A stretch of DNA of 41,085 nt from an uncultured Emergencia sp. (GCA_937997955.1 CALLDR010000153.1:1-41085); one strand, 5' to 3'. Shown: positions 31,481 to 40,887, counted from the stretch's first letter. Numbers and translations: made by a program. The notes: generated by a model from the sequence alone, not told the origin.

Positions 31481-32620
31481 ATGACGGCTATGAGAAAGAT
31501 TTCAATTTTAGGAAGCACCGGCTCCATCGGCACCCAGGCCCTGGACGTGGTGGCGTCCCATCCCGACCGTTTCTCTGTCAAGGCTCTGGCCTGCGGCAGG
31601 AACACGGCGCTGCTTTCAGAGCAGATCAAAAGGTTTCAGCCGGAGCTGGTCTCTGTGGAAAGACCGTCCGACGCCCAGGCGCTGGCAAAGGAGCATCCCG
31701 GCGTAGAAGTCCTCTGCGGTGAAGAGGGACTTATCGCCGCCGCCGTCTGTGACTGCGACATGGTGCTGAACGCGCTGATGGGCATGCGGGGGCTGGTTCC
31801 CACCTATCGGGCCATAGAGGCCGGCAGGGATATCGCTCTGGCCAATAAGGAGACCCTGGTGGCCGGAGGCGAACTGGTCATGGAAGCGGTCAGAAGATCC
31901 GGCGTCAGGCTGCTGCCTGTGGACAGCGAGCACAGCGCCATCTTCCAGTGCCTGGAGGGAAACCGGGGCAGAGAAGTCAGACGGATCCTGCTGACTGCGT
32001 CGGGCGGACCTTTCCGCGGCTATACGAAGGAGCAGCTTGAAGAGGTGACCCTGGAACAGGCGCTGAACCACCCGAAATGGTCCATGGGTAGGAAGATCAC
32101 CATCGATTCAGCTACCATGATGAACAAAGGACTGGAGGTCATAGAAGCCAAATGGCTCTTCGACGTGCCTTTGTCAGCGATCCAGATCCTGGTCCATCCC
32201 CAGAGCATCGTTCATTCCGCGGTGGAATTTGCCGATACCTCGGTCATCGCCCAGCTGGGGCTGCCCGATATGCGGATCCCCATCAGCTTCGCCCTGGGCT
32301 ATCCTGAGCGTCTGGCGTCAGAGCACCGGGGCCTTGACTTTTTCCGGGAAGGCGCCAGCCTGACCTTTGAGGAGCCGGATCAGGAGGTCTTCGGCTGTAT
32401 CCGTCTGGCCTGCGAGGCGTCAGAGGCCGGAGGCAGCTATCCGGTGGCGCTGAACGCGGCCAATGAAGTGCTGGTGGAGCAGTTTTTAAGCGGCAGGATC
32501 AGATTTGCCGATATTGAGAAGAACCTGGAAAGAATACTAGACGCGCATAACCCTACATATAATTTAACGCTTGAAGACGTTTTGAACGTCGACAGGCAAG
32601 TACGTGGAGAGGTTTTGTAG
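31481..32620 (+). CDS. dxr: 1-deoxy-D-xylulose 5-phosphate reductoisomerase
   Basis: A 379-residue enzyme, second step of the MEP isoprenoid pathway (EC 1.1.1.267), NADPH-dependent. ILGSTGSIGTQALDVV is the nucleotide-binding start, NKETLVAGGELVM, EHSAIFQCLEG, LTASGGPFRGYT, MGRKITIDSATMMNKGLEVI and HPQSIVHS are all present. No strong ribosome binding site precedes the start. ATG at 31481 is used; ATG at 31490 (MRKISILG) would fit the family's usual N-terminus equally well. It probably depends on translational coupling to cdsA, whose stop is 12 bases upstream. Confidence 0.96.
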   Translation: MTAMRKISILGSTGSIGTQALDVVASHPDRFSVKALACGRNTALLSEQIKRFQPELVSVERPSDAQALAKEHPGVEVLCGEEGLIAAAVCDCDMVLNALMGMRGLVPTYRAIEAGRDIALANKETLVAGGELVMEAVRRSGVRLLPVDSEHSAIFQCLEGNRGREVRRILLTASGGPFRGYTKEQLEEVTLEQALNHPKWSMGRKITIDSATMMNKGLEVIEAKWLFDVPLSAIQILVHPQSIVHSAVEFADTSVIAQLGLPDMRIPISFALGYPERLASEHRGLDFFREGASLTFEEPDQEVFGCIRLACEASEAGGSYPVALNAANEVLVEQFLSGRIRFADIEKNLERILDAHNPTYNLTLEDVLNVDRQVRGEVL

Positions 32621-33616
32621 ATGACGATAATTTACGCAGTGATACTGTTCGCTTTGATGATCTTTCCCCACGAGCTGGGGCATTTTGTCGTGGCGAAATC
32701 CGTGGGTGTGACGGTCAACGAGTTTGCCTTTGGCATGGGACCGGCCCTGTTTCAGAGACAGCGGGGAGAGACGCTGTATTCCATCCGCCTGATCCCCATC
32801 GGCGGGTACTGCGCCATGGAGGGCGAAAACGAGGATACGGGAAATGAAGGCTCCTTTAACAGCAAGCCGGTATGGGCGAAGCTGGCGGTGCTCTTTGCCG
32901 GCGCGGGCATGAACGTGCTCATCGCCATATTGGCTCTGTCCATTTTCATGGGTGTGGTCGGCAGTGTGACCACCACCCTGGACGAAGTGCAGCCGGACAG
33001 CCCGGCCCTCGCGGCAGGACTGCAGGAGGGAGACCGGCTCCTTTCCATCGACGGAACGGAGATCAGCACCTGGAACGATGTAACGGTGGCCATGGGCGAG
33101 GGCAGCGGTCAGCGGATCATCGAGATCGAGAGGGACGGCCAGACCATGACCGTAGCTGCCGAGCCGGAGAAAAACGAGGAAGGCAGATATGTGATCGGCA
33201 TTTTGCCCCAGGTCACCCACAATCCGCTGACAGCGGCGGAAAACGGGCTGAAGCTGGCATGGCGCATGACGGTTATGATGTTCGATTCCCTGAAAATGCT
33301 GGTCACCGGACAGGTGTCCACCGATGAGATCGCCGGGCCTGTAGGCATTGTGACCATGGCGGGAGAGACGACGAAATACGGCATCAGCTACTTCATCAAT
33401 CTCCTGGCGCTGATGAGCCTGAATCTGGCCATCATCAATCTGCTGCCCCTGCCTGCCCTGGACGGCGGACGGATCCTGTTCGTCATCATCAGGAAGCTGA
33501 CCGGCAGGATGATCTCTGATGAGATGGAAGGCAGGGTTCACAGCATCGGCATGCTGCTGCTCTTGGCCCTGATGGTATTTGTAACTTGGAACGATATTGC
33601 GAGGTTGCTGACATGA
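32621..33616 (+). CDS. rseP: Site-2 metalloprotease RseP (M50 family)
   Basis: A 331-residue membrane zinc protease for intramembrane cleavage of anti-sigma factors and signal-peptide remnants. HELGHFVVAKSVGV holds the HExxH active site in the first helix, a PDZ domain covers about 115-195 (VQPDSPALAAGLQEGDRLLS), and NLLPLPALDGGRI supplies the third zinc ligand in the later helix. ATG immediately follows the dxr stop. The Firmicutes homologue is also called RasP/YluC. Confidence 0.95.
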   Translation: MTIIYAVILFALMIFPHELGHFVVAKSVGVTVNEFAFGMGPALFQRQRGETLYSIRLIPIGGYCAMEGENEDTGNEGSFNSKPVWAKLAVLFAGAGMNVLIAILALSIFMGVVGSVTTTLDEVQPDSPALAAGLQEGDRLLSIDGTEISTWNDVTVAMGEGSGQRIIEIERDGQTMTVAAEPEKNEEGRYVIGILPQVTHNPLTAAENGLKLAWRMTVMMFDSLKMLVTGQVSTDEIAGPVGIVTMAGETTKYGISYFINLLALMSLNLAIINLLPLPALDGGRILFVIIRKLTGRMISDEMEGRVHSIGMLLLLALMVFVTWNDIARLLT

Positions 33617-34671
33617 AGAAACAGATCAAGTGCGGACGGGTTCTCATCGGCGGAGGCGCGCCGGTTTCCGTCCAGTCCATGACCAACGTGGATTCGCGTG
33701 ATGAGGCCGCGTTACTGCGTCAAATCGACGCGCTGGAGGAGGCGGGCTGCGACATCGTGCGCGTTGCTATTCCTGACATGGAGGCCGCGGAGACCCTGGG
33801 AAGGGTGCGGCGCAGAACCCAGATGCCGCTGGTGGCCGACATCCACTTTGATCACCGCCTGGCCATCGCGGCCATCAAAAACGGCGCGGATAAGATACGG
33901 ATCAATCCGGGCAACATCGGCGGTAAGGAAAGGGTCAGGCAGGTGGTGGAAGCGGCGAGGGAACATCATATCCCTATCCGCGTCGGCGTCAACTCCGGCT
34001 CTCTGGAGCGGGACATTTTGGAAAAGAACGGCGGCGTCACCGCGGAAGGACTGGCGGAAAGCGCTTTGCGGAGCCTTGCTTTGATCGAGGACATGGGCTT
34101 TGACGACCTGGCGGTGTCCCTGAAATCATCTGACGTAGCCATGAACTATCAGGCGCACAGGATCGTAGCGGAAAAGACGGATCATCCCATCCACATCGGC
34201 ATTACCGAGGCCGGCACGCTGCGGCGGGGCAAGGTCAAGTCGGCCATCGGCATCGGCGCCCTTTTGCTGGCGGGCATCGGCGACACGATGCGGGTGTCTC
34301 TGACGGCGGATCCTATGGAGGAGGTGCGCTACGGCATCGAGATTTTGGAGGCCATGGGTCTGCGGCAGCCTAAGGTGAACTTGGTATCCTGTCCTACCTG
34401 CGGAAGAACAAAGGTGGATCTGCAGGCTCTGGCGGAGGAAGCGGAGCGGCGTCTCGCCGCGTCGGATATCCGTCCCGGGCTGACAGTGGCGGTCATGGGC
34501 TGCGCGGTCAACGGACCGGGGGAAGCGAGAGAAGCCGACTACGGCATCGCGGGTGGCCAGGGCAAGGGCGTCATCTTTGCCAGAGGACAGCTTTTGATGA
34601 CCGTGCCGGAGGAAGAATTGATAGACCATCTGATGAGAGTGATTGAAGAACATGAGAGAACTATTCGATAA
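33613..34671 (+). CDS. ispG: 4-hydroxy-3-methylbut-2-enyl diphosphate synthase (flavodoxin)
   Basis: A 352-residue iron-sulfur enzyme of the MEP pathway (GcpE). The ATG at 33613 overlaps the rseP stop as ATGA; an in-frame earlier ATG at 33586 is inside rseP. SVQSMTNVDSRDEAALLRQI, PLVADIHFDHRLA, RINPGNIGG and GITEAGT define the TIM-barrel domain. The [4Fe-4S] ligands are in SCPTCGRTKVD and MGCAVNGPGEAREAD. Its 3' end overlaps polC by 20 bases. Confidence 0.96.
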   Translation: MKKQIKCGRVLIGGGAPVSVQSMTNVDSRDEAALLRQIDALEEAGCDIVRVAIPDMEAAETLGRVRRRTQMPLVADIHFDHRLAIAAIKNGADKIRINPGNIGGKERVRQVVEAAREHHIPIRVGVNSGSLERDILEKNGGVTAEGLAESALRSLALIEDMGFDDLAVSLKSSDVAMNYQAHRIVAEKTDHPIHIGITEAGTLRRGKVKSAIGIGALLLAGIGDTMRVSLTADPMEEVRYGIEILEAMGLRQPKVNLVSCPTCGRTKVDLQALAEEAERRLAASDIRPGLTVAVMGCAVNGPGEAREADYGIAGGQGKGVIFARGQLLMTVPEEELIDHLMRVIEEHERTIR

Positions 34672-37600
34672 AAATATTAACTGGGAGGCCGTGGGTTACC
34701 CGCGGGAACAGCTGCGATATGAGGCCAGCGAGGCTGTCATAGGAAAGGAGACCGGAGTGCTGGACATCAAGCTCCGGCTTAATTTTGTAGTGCCTCACCT
34801 GGATCTGGAACGGATCCGGGGAATTTTGCTCCATCATTTTCCGGAATTGAAGGGCGTGCGGTTTCAGTGCAGCTATGAGAATGTGATCATGCCGGCGGAG
34901 CAGGTGGTCTCCCTGTTCATTCCCCATATGATCGAGATCATCAACGGAAAATACGCGGCCATAACCAAGACTATCCAGACGGACAAATACCGTTTTGACG
35001 GTGAAAAGCTGGAATTGTTCGCCCTGGGCAGGCTGGCCACAGAACAGCTCAACGAGAAGGTGGCCCATCAGTTTTCAGGGCTGCTGGCAAGCCACTTTGA
35101 CATACACGCGAAGGTAGTCTTCCTCAACGATGAGGAGATCTATTCCCAGGCGGCGGAGGACTGGCGCTCGTCAGAAGAAGCCGACATCAAAGCGTCTTTG
35201 GCTGAGGAGATGAAAAAGGCGGCGGCGGTGAAAAAGCCGGGCGGTCATAAGCCTGCCTCCGGCGGAGGCGGCTTTGCCGGAAACGGCGGCGGGGGAGGCT
35301 TTGGCGGAAGCGGAGGCCAGAAGAGCGGCGGCTTCCGCAGACGGGAGAAGGAGACCCCGGCGGAGGGCAACCGGATCATGGGCAAGGACATCATGGGAGA
35401 ATCCGTGGCCCTGTCCACCTTGCAGGCGGATTCCGGCATGGTCATCGTAGAGGGTATTCTCTTCAAAAAAGACGCCCGGGCCATCAAAAATGAAAAGAAG
35501 CTGGTCACCCTGCTGATCACCGACAAGAAGACCAGCGTGTGCCTGAAAGCCTTTTGTTCCAACAACAAATGGGAGGAGATCGACAGCCTCCTGAAAAACG
35601 GCGACTACATCAAGGTCCGCGGTGAGACGGAGTGGGACCGTTACGACAACTGTCTGGTGGTCATGCTCAGAGATATCAACAAAGGCAAGATCAAGCGGAG
35701 GCAGGATACCTGGCAGAACGGCAAGCGGGTGGAGCTGCACGCCCACACCAAGATGAGCGCCATGGACGGCCTCAATGAAGTGTCTAATCTGGTGAAGACC
35801 GCGGCCTACTGGGGACAGCCCGCTGTGGCGATCACCGACCACGGCGTGGTGCAGAGCTTCCCTGACGCGGCAAAGACAGCGAAAAAGCTGGCCAGCGATA
35901 AAGAAAAACCGATCGACATCAAGATCATCTATGGCATGGAGGGCTACGTCTTTGACGACCGCGACTGCTGGAACGAGGACGGAACGGTGGATTACAAGAA
36001 GAAGCCGACCAATCACATCATTCTGCTGGCCCAGACCCAGGAGGGCCTGAAGAACATCTATAAGCTGGTGTCCTATTCTCATCTGCAGTATTTCTACAAG
36101 CGGCCGAGACTGCCGAAGTCTGTCATCGCCGCCCACAGAGAGGGCCTGATCATCGGCTCCGCCTGCGAGGCCGGCGAGGTGTACCGGGCGGTCGCGGGAG
36201 GCAGGAGCGAGGCGGAGATCGAGGAGATCGCTTCCTTTTATGACTATCTGGAAATCCAGCCTTTGATCAACAACCAGTTCATGATCGACCAGGGCATGGT
36301 CAGTGGCCAGGAGGAGCTGCGGGAGCACAACCGGCGCATCGTGGCGCTGGCAGACAAGCTGGGAAAGCCGGTCGTCGCCACCACAGACGCCCACTACGAC
36401 GAGCCTGAATCGGCCATCTACAGAAACATTTTGATGGCGGGCATGGGTTTCAAGGACGCGGAGAACGGCCAGGGCCTGTACATGCGGACCACCGATGAGA
36501 TGATGGAGGAGTTCGCCTATCTGGGCGAGGAGACGGCCTATAGGGTGGTCATCGAGAACACCAACAAGATCGCCGATATGATCGACGACGGCATTCTGCC
36601 GGTGCCAAAGGGCAAGTTCCCTCCGAAGATCGCGGGGGCAGAGGAGACGCTGCGTTCCACCTGCATGGAGAAGGCATACAGCATTTACGGCAACCCGCTG
36701 CCGGAGAAGATCGCCGTCAGACTGGAAACTGAGCTGAACTCCATCATCGGCAACGGCTACGCGGTCATGTACGTGTCGGCCCAGATGCTGGTACATAAGT
36801 CCATGGAGGACGGATATCTGGTCGGTTCCCGTGGTTCCGTAGGTTCTTCCTTCGCGGCCACCATGGCGGGCATCACCGAGGTCAATCCGCTGGACCCTCA
36901 CTACATCTGCCCCAAGTGCAAGCATTTGATCTGGGGTGATATGCAGCTTTACGACTGCGGCATCGACATGCCGGAGATGGACTGTCCAGAATGCGGGACG
37001 CCGATGCACCGGGACGGCTATACCATTCCTTTCGCCACGTTCCTGGGATTTAACGGGGACAAAGAGCCGGACATCGACCTGAACTTCGCCGGTGAATATC
37101 AGGCCACCGCCCACAAATACGTAGGCGAGATTTTCGGGGAGAAGAACGTGTTCAAGGCGGGTACGGTAGGCACTGTGGCGGACAAGACGGCCTATGGCTA
37201 CGTCATGAAATTCGCCGACGAATTCCACCGGCCCATCAACAAGTTTGAAGCGGACCGGCTGACCCAGGGCTGCACCGGCGTCAAGAGGACTACGGGCCAG
37301 CACCCGGGCGGCATCATCATCGTACCGGACGACCACGAGATCTACGAGTTCTGTCCAATACAGCACCCGGCAAACGATGTGAAGAGCGACATCATCACCA
37401 CCCACTTTGACTATCACAAGATCGATGAAAACCTGCTGAAGCTGGATATTCTGGGACACAATATCCCGTCCATGATCCGGCAGCTCCAGGATATGACCGG
37501 CATCGACCCGATGAAGGCGGACCTGACCGACCGAAAGGTGCTGTCCATCTTCAACGGCATCGAGGCGCTGGATATTAAGGATCCTGATTACAAGTACACC

Positions 37601-38488
37601 CACGGTTCCTATGCTATTCCGGAGTTCGGCACCGGCTTCGTCCGTCAGATGCTGGACGACACCAAGCCGGATAAGTTCGCGGATCTGGTGCGGATCTCCG
37701 GTTTCTCTCACGGCACTGACGTATGGCTCAACAACGCCCAGGACTACATCAGAAGCGGCGTGGCCACCATGAGAGAGGTTATCTCCACCCGTGACGATAT
37801 CATGAACTACCTGATCCTGAAGGGGATCGAGAACAAGACCTCCTTCCAGATCATGGAGGACGTCCGTAAGAACCGACCGCTGAAGGAGGAACAGCTGGCC
37901 GTCATGAAGGAACACGGCGTACCTGACTGGTATATCGATTCCTGCATTAAGATCCAGTACATGTTCCCACGAGCCCATGCGGTAGCCTACGTCATGATGT
38001 CCTTCCGTATGGCCTGGTACAAGGTCTACTATCCGGTGGAGTTCTACGCGACGCATTTCACCAGCGTGGTAGCCAACTTTGACGTTGACGTCATCATGCG
38101 GGGACCGCAGGCCTGCCTGGACAGAATTGACGAGATCGAGGTCATGGGAAACAACGCCACGGCAAAGGAGCAGGGCGACGTGCTGGTGCTGGAAGTGGCC
38201 TATGAGATGTATTCCCGCGGCTATAGCTTCGCGCCTGCCCGGCTTGGCAAGTCCCATGCGCTGAAGTTCTGGGTGGACGACGGCAAAGTGCTGCTGCCTT
38301 TCGTGGCCCTGGAAGGCGTGGGGGACACAGCGGCAAAGGCATTCGCTGAAGCCTATGACGAGAAGCCTTTTGATACGATTGAAGAGGCGGTGACCCGGGC
38401 AAAACTGAACAAAACCGCCACAGAGGCCCTGCGCGCCCACGGCGTGTTTGAGGGACTGCCGGAGACCGATCAGCTGTCCCTGTTCTAG
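34652..38488 (+). CDS. polC: DNA polymerase III PolC-type alpha subunit lacking the exonuclease domain
   Basis: A 1278-residue replicative polymerase, shorter than the ~1430-1450 of usual PolC. ATG at 34652 (MRELFDKN) lies inside ispG. Order: N-terminal domain (about 1-190), Gly-rich linker (about 190-235), OB fold (about 250-345), PHP domain from RVELHAHTKMSAMDGL (about 362), then palm, fingers and thumb. PHP runs from YGMEGYVFDD into NHIILLAQTQEGLKNIYKLV; the DEDD 3'-5' exonuclease normally inserted there (VFDVETTGLS... ) is absent. The four-Cys zinc finger (CPKCKH..CPECG), PDIDLNF with catalytic Asp, GVKRTTGQHPGGI and SGFSHGTDVW are all intact. The protein ends in a short beta-clamp-binding-type QLSLF motif. 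Confidence 0.95.
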   Translation: MRELFDKNINWEAVGYPREQLRYEASEAVIGKETGVLDIKLRLNFVVPHLDLERIRGILLHHFPELKGVRFQCSYENVIMPAEQVVSLFIPHMIEIINGKYAAITKTIQTDKYRFDGEKLELFALGRLATEQLNEKVAHQFSGLLASHFDIHAKVVFLNDEEIYSQAAEDWRSSEEADIKASLAEEMKKAAAVKKPGGHKPASGGGGFAGNGGGGGFGGSGGQKSGGFRRREKETPAEGNRIMGKDIMGESVALSTLQADSGMVIVEGILFKKDARAIKNEKKLVTLLITDKKTSVCLKAFCSNNKWEEIDSLLKNGDYIKVRGETEWDRYDNCLVVMLRDINKGKIKRRQDTWQNGKRVELHAHTKMSAMDGLNEVSNLVKTAAYWGQPAVAITDHGVVQSFPDAAKTAKKLASDKEKPIDIKIIYGMEGYVFDDRDCWNEDGTVDYKKKPTNHIILLAQTQEGLKNIYKLVSYSHLQYFYKRPRLPKSVIAAHREGLIIGSACEAGEVYRAVAGGRSEAEIEEIASFYDYLEIQPLINNQFMIDQGMVSGQEELREHNRRIVALADKLGKPVVATTDAHYDEPESAIYRNILMAGMGFKDAENGQGLYMRTTDEMMEEFAYLGEETAYRVVIENTNKIADMIDDGILPVPKGKFPPKIAGAEETLRSTCMEKAYSIYGNPLPEKIAVRLETELNSIIGNGYAVMYVSAQMLVHKSMEDGYLVGSRGSVGSSFAATMAGITEVNPLDPHYICPKCKHLIWGDMQLYDCGIDMPEMDCPECGTPMHRDGYTIPFATFLGFNGDKEPDIDLNFAGEYQATAHKYVGEIFGEKNVFKAGTVGTVADKTAYGYVMKFADEFHRPINKFEADRLTQGCTGVKRTTGQHPGGIIIVPDDHEIYEFCPIQHPANDVKSDIITTHFDYHKIDENLLKLDILGHNIPSMIRQLQDMTGIDPMKADLTDRKVLSIFNGIEALDIKDPDYKYTHGSYAIPEFGTGFVRQMLDDTKPDKFADLVRISGFSHGTDVWLNNAQDYIRSGVATMREVISTRDDIMNYLILKGIENKTSFQIMEDVRKNRPLKEEQLAVMKEHGVPDWYIDSCIKIQYMFPRAHAVAYVMMSFRMAWYKVYYPVEFYATHFTSVVANFDVDVIMRGPQACLDRIDEIEVMGNNATAKEQGDVLVLEVAYEMYSRGYSFAPARLGKSHALKFWVDDGKVLLPFVALEGVGDTAAKAFAEAYDEKPFDTIEEAVTRAKLNKTATEALRAHGVFEGLPETDQLSLF

Positions 38489-38498
38489 GACGCGGCGC

Positions 38499-38562
38499 CC
38501 TGGAAACACGGTATCCTTGGAACGCCGTACCCTGGAAACGTGGCGTCCTTGAAATGTGGCAG
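38499..38562 (+). repeat. Four-copy 16-bp tandem repeat after polC
   Basis: Units start at 38499, 38515, 38531 and 38547, alternating CCTGGAAACRYGGYRT and CCTTGGAACGCCGTAC-like versions. It begins eleven bases after the polC stop. Confidence 0.7.
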
Positions 38563-38704
38563 CATGGAGAACGGGTCGATGCTGTGAGGGAACGTTTCGA
38601 CAGCCTTCGACATGATTCGACCAGAATTTTACAATTGTGGCGTTTTGATGAAAGCGGGAATCACCAAAGAAATAGATTTCCTTTACAAGTTCTTCACAAA
38701 AACT
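38563..38704. other. Intergenic spacer after polC
   Basis: No gene is seen between the 16-bp repeat and the promoter at 38705. Confidence 0.4.
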
Positions 38705-38818
38705 TGCTATACTGAGTTTGTCAAAAGGAGATAGGGTTACACGAATAATTTCTTTTGAACGTTCTTTCTTAATTAATATCGCAGCCAAAGGGCCTCGTCG
38801 GGAGACGAGGCCCTTTGG
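38705..38818 (+). ncRNA. Candidate small RNA with own promoter and terminator
   Basis: An extended -10 (TGCTATACT, 38705-38713) lies about 70 bases before a perfect terminator. The short transcript, about 100 bases, has AAAGGAGATAGGG but no start codon at a workable distance. It could also be just a backup terminator for polC. Confidence 0.35.
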
Positions 38819-38824
38819 TTTGCG
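38785..38824 (+). terminator. Strong intrinsic terminator
   Basis: Arms 38785-38799 and 38804-38818 form a perfect 15-bp stem (CCAAAGGGCCTCGTC) with a GGGA loop, then a short T-rich TTTG. It ends the core operon or the small transcript. Confidence 0.85.
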
Positions 38825-38928
38825 GTCGTTGAATTTTCAACGAGTTTCTGTCGTATCATTTTGTGGGATATTTTGTAAAATCACTCAAAAACGATGAAAT
38901 TTAACTGGATAGTAACATACTAGTAACA

Positions 38929-39237
38929 CTAAATAATGTGGCTTTCTTCTAGGCTTACATCAGATTTCTTGACGGTAAGCATTTCCTTTAAGCGCATACA
39001 GATATAGATTAGGAATAGTACCCACTTTATGGGTTCTTCATTCTTGCGCTCCCAGAGTGCGGCCATTTCCGCCCAGGTAAATAACCGGTGAATCTTTTCC
39101 GACTTTGTATCGGACGAAACTGTTTTTTCTTCACTCTCCGTCAGGCCAACATCCATATGCAATATCTGGTCTTGCATCATCATAGACTTTACACCGTGGA
39201 CGTAGGCGTATTCGTACGGTTTGGACAGCTTCCAGCG
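38929..39237 (-). pseudogene. Remnant of a tyrosine recombinase/phage-type integrase
   Basis: Open frame of 103 codons without a proper start (upstream in-frame TGA at 39238) and cut off by TAG at 38929. YEYAYVHGV, then KIHRLFTWAEMAALWERKNE and VLFLIYICMRLKEMLTVK match the middle of integrases (core-binding end and start of the catalytic domain). The first catalytic Arg can be seen in CMRLKE, but the Lys, H-x-x-R, His and Tyr that should follow are missing. It is thus a dead fragment and points to an old mobile element. Confidence 0.7.
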
Positions 39238-39276
39238 TCATGCTAGCCTTACCCTCGCTCCGGCGGGGACTATTTT

Positions 39277-40206
39277 TTATTTCATTATTACTATAACTAT
39301 TGAGTTGTTGATCGTTGATATTGCGACGTAATATCCCGCGCTGTTCTTATACCATTGTGCTGATGCAACGCTGGAAGGCACGTAAGTGCTGCTGTATCCG
39401 CATTTTTTGAGTTCGTCAACATATAATGACAGTGCAACGTTTACGTCAATCGGAAGGTCGGAAATTGCGTAGGATACCCCGAACTTCTTACTGTCTACGG
39501 TCACGTCATAAGGCGTCACAAGAAATCCTTTTCCAAAGTCTGGCACGTTAGAATCCTTGTAGCCATACGGCACAGTATAGGTATTTATACATATTGTGAG
39601 ATTCTTCATGTAGTGTCGATCGTGGCCGTCGAACACGATATTTATCACGCTGTCCATGATCGGTATAGTACCCGTGACAGGCGTGACCCTCAAAAAGTCA
39701 TTCCCTGAGATGTTCACAAACTTGACGTCCAAGTATTGGTCGTCATAGTAGGCGGTCATATAATCATCTGTTCCGCTGGAATAAACCGGTATATCCACAG
39801 GTTGTCCCACGGATATATAGTACGTGTCTTTCTCCAACGTGATTTTCCCATTGAAGTTGATGCGCCCGCTCTTAATGGTGCTGTATTTGCTGACCTTGCC
39901 GGTCTTAGAGATGGCCTTGACCTTATAATAGTATGTGGTCTTGTTTTTGGCTGTCTTGTCATTGTAATACAGTTTTGTTGTGGTTATCAACCTTTTGTAT
40001 GTGCCGGTCTTGGAAGTGGCGCGATACACTGAATACTTTGTTGCGCCGGTGCATTTTTTCCAGCTTACCTTGATATAGTCGTCATTGACCGTCTTGACTG
40101 TGACCGTTGGTTTTGGGATAGTCTTAGTTGCAGCATACCCCGCACACGGCATTAGTACCACTGTCATGATTAACAGCGTGCATATAATGGTACGTAGTTT
40201 CTTCAT
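39277..40206 (-). CDS. Secreted fibronectin-III-domain protein of unknown function
   Basis: A 309-residue exported protein with signal peptide (MKKLRTIICTLLIMTVVLMP, cut near GYA-A). A FnIII-like domain covers about 35-115: YIKVSWKKCTGATKYSVYRA and TTYYYKVKAISKTGKVSKYS. This module resembles the C-terminal end of the adhesin at 15693-19190. The remaining ~190 residues are unrecognised and beta-rich. No sorting signal is found. AAGGAG is correctly placed before the ATG at 40206. Confidence 0.8.
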   Translation of the reverse strand: MKKLRTIICTLLIMTVVLMPCAGYAATKTIPKPTVTVKTVNDDYIKVSWKKCTGATKYSVYRATSKTGTYKRLITTTKLYYNDKTAKNKTTYYYKVKAISKTGKVSKYSTIKSGRINFNGKITLEKDTYYISVGQPVDIPVYSSGTDDYMTAYYDDQYLDVKFVNISGNDFLRVTPVTGTIPIMDSVINIVFDGHDRHYMKNLTICINTYTVPYGYKDSNVPDFGKGFLVTPYDVTVDSKKFGVSYAISDLPIDVNVALSLYVDELKKCGYSSTYVPSSVASAQWYKNSAGYYVAISTINNSIVIVIMK

Positions 40207-40252
40207 TGTTCTTTCTCCTTACTGCCGGATACCGGCTTTCTTGCGAACATCT

Positions 40253-40519
40253 TTATTTTGCTTTGAAAAGAACCCTTAGTTCTGGCCTGGTTGCTATTTC
40301 CTGAACCAACTCCGCCACCTCTGGGTCATAGTAGTAGCTTTCTTGCACGTCCTCTCTGGTCAGAATGTATCGTTCAGAAACATGGAAGGAATCGGCAATA
40401 GATGATATGTATTTCGCATTGGGTTCTATTCTCCCTCTTTTCCAATTGGAAAATGTATTCTGGGAAATCTCCGCATATTCGCACAAGTTCTTCGCTTGCT
40501 TCTTTTGCTCCTTTAACAA
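40253..40519 (-). CDS. Xre-family HTH regulator, probably 5'-truncated by a nonsense codon
   Basis: An 88-residue frame read from a TTG at 40519, with no ribosome binding site. KEQKKQAKNLCEYAEISQNT, FSNWKRGRIEPNAKYISSIA and VSERYILTRED match Xre regulators whose first helix usually reads like ERIEYLLKEQKK. The frame continues upstream of the TTG as SIIKRI, then a TAA at 40523-40525, then HLLKEQ, so the stop replaces a sense codon within the first helix. It is therefore probably a pseudogene, unless TTG is a real start. Confidence 0.6.
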   Translation of the reverse strand: MLKEQKKQAKNLCEYAEISQNTFSNWKRGRIEPNAKYISSIADSFHVSERYILTREDVQESYYYDPEVAELVQEIATRPELRVLFKAK

Positions 40520-40643
40520 ATGTTATATTCTCTTTATGATGCTATCACATATATTGGCAAATCCTTTCTGAAAAAACCACACAAATAACAAAACTTATTG
40601 GCAATTTCACGTTTTTCTATTCCGCAATTCAATGATATCACAA

Positions 40644-40883
40644 CTATGAAATAAGATCAACTAATCGATTTCCGATTAGGTTTCGACTGGCCCCTGATTG
40701 GGCTTCAATACTTCTTCGCGATTGTCGCCTGACATATTCTTGGCCATAATCCTTGAAAGCCCGAAATAGCGGCTGGTAGCTACATTGGTTTTGGTACGTC
40801 AAATCTTGGTATGCACATCCTACGACATGCTTTTTTAAATTGCAGAAGCAAAGCGGAATCATTTTTAGCAGAGCTCTATTCAC
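40644..40883 (-). CDS. Doubtful small hypothetical protein
   Basis: A 79-codon frame with no ribosome binding site of note and no recognised motif. It lies in the decayed end region, so may be spurious. Confidence 0.2.
   Translation of the reverse strand: MNRALLKMIPLCFCNLKKHVVGCAYQDLTYQNQCSYQPLFRAFKDYGQEYVRRQSRRSIEAQSGASRNLIGNRLVDLIS
40661..40679. repeat. Short inverted repeat
   Basis: CTAATCG (40661-40667) and CGATTAG (40673-40679) with a 5-base loop. Function unknown. Confidence 0.4.
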
Positions 40884-40887
40884 TATG

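Noticed and set aside
35171..38788. A 1205-codon open frame on the minus strand opposite polC
   Set aside because: It is antisense to a gene with full polymerase motifs; it has no ribosome binding site and reads like reversed codon bias of a GC-rich gene.
38910..38928. TAGTAACA direct repeat as an integrase attachment site
   Set aside because: Only eight bases long, eleven apart, and no matching second end was found.
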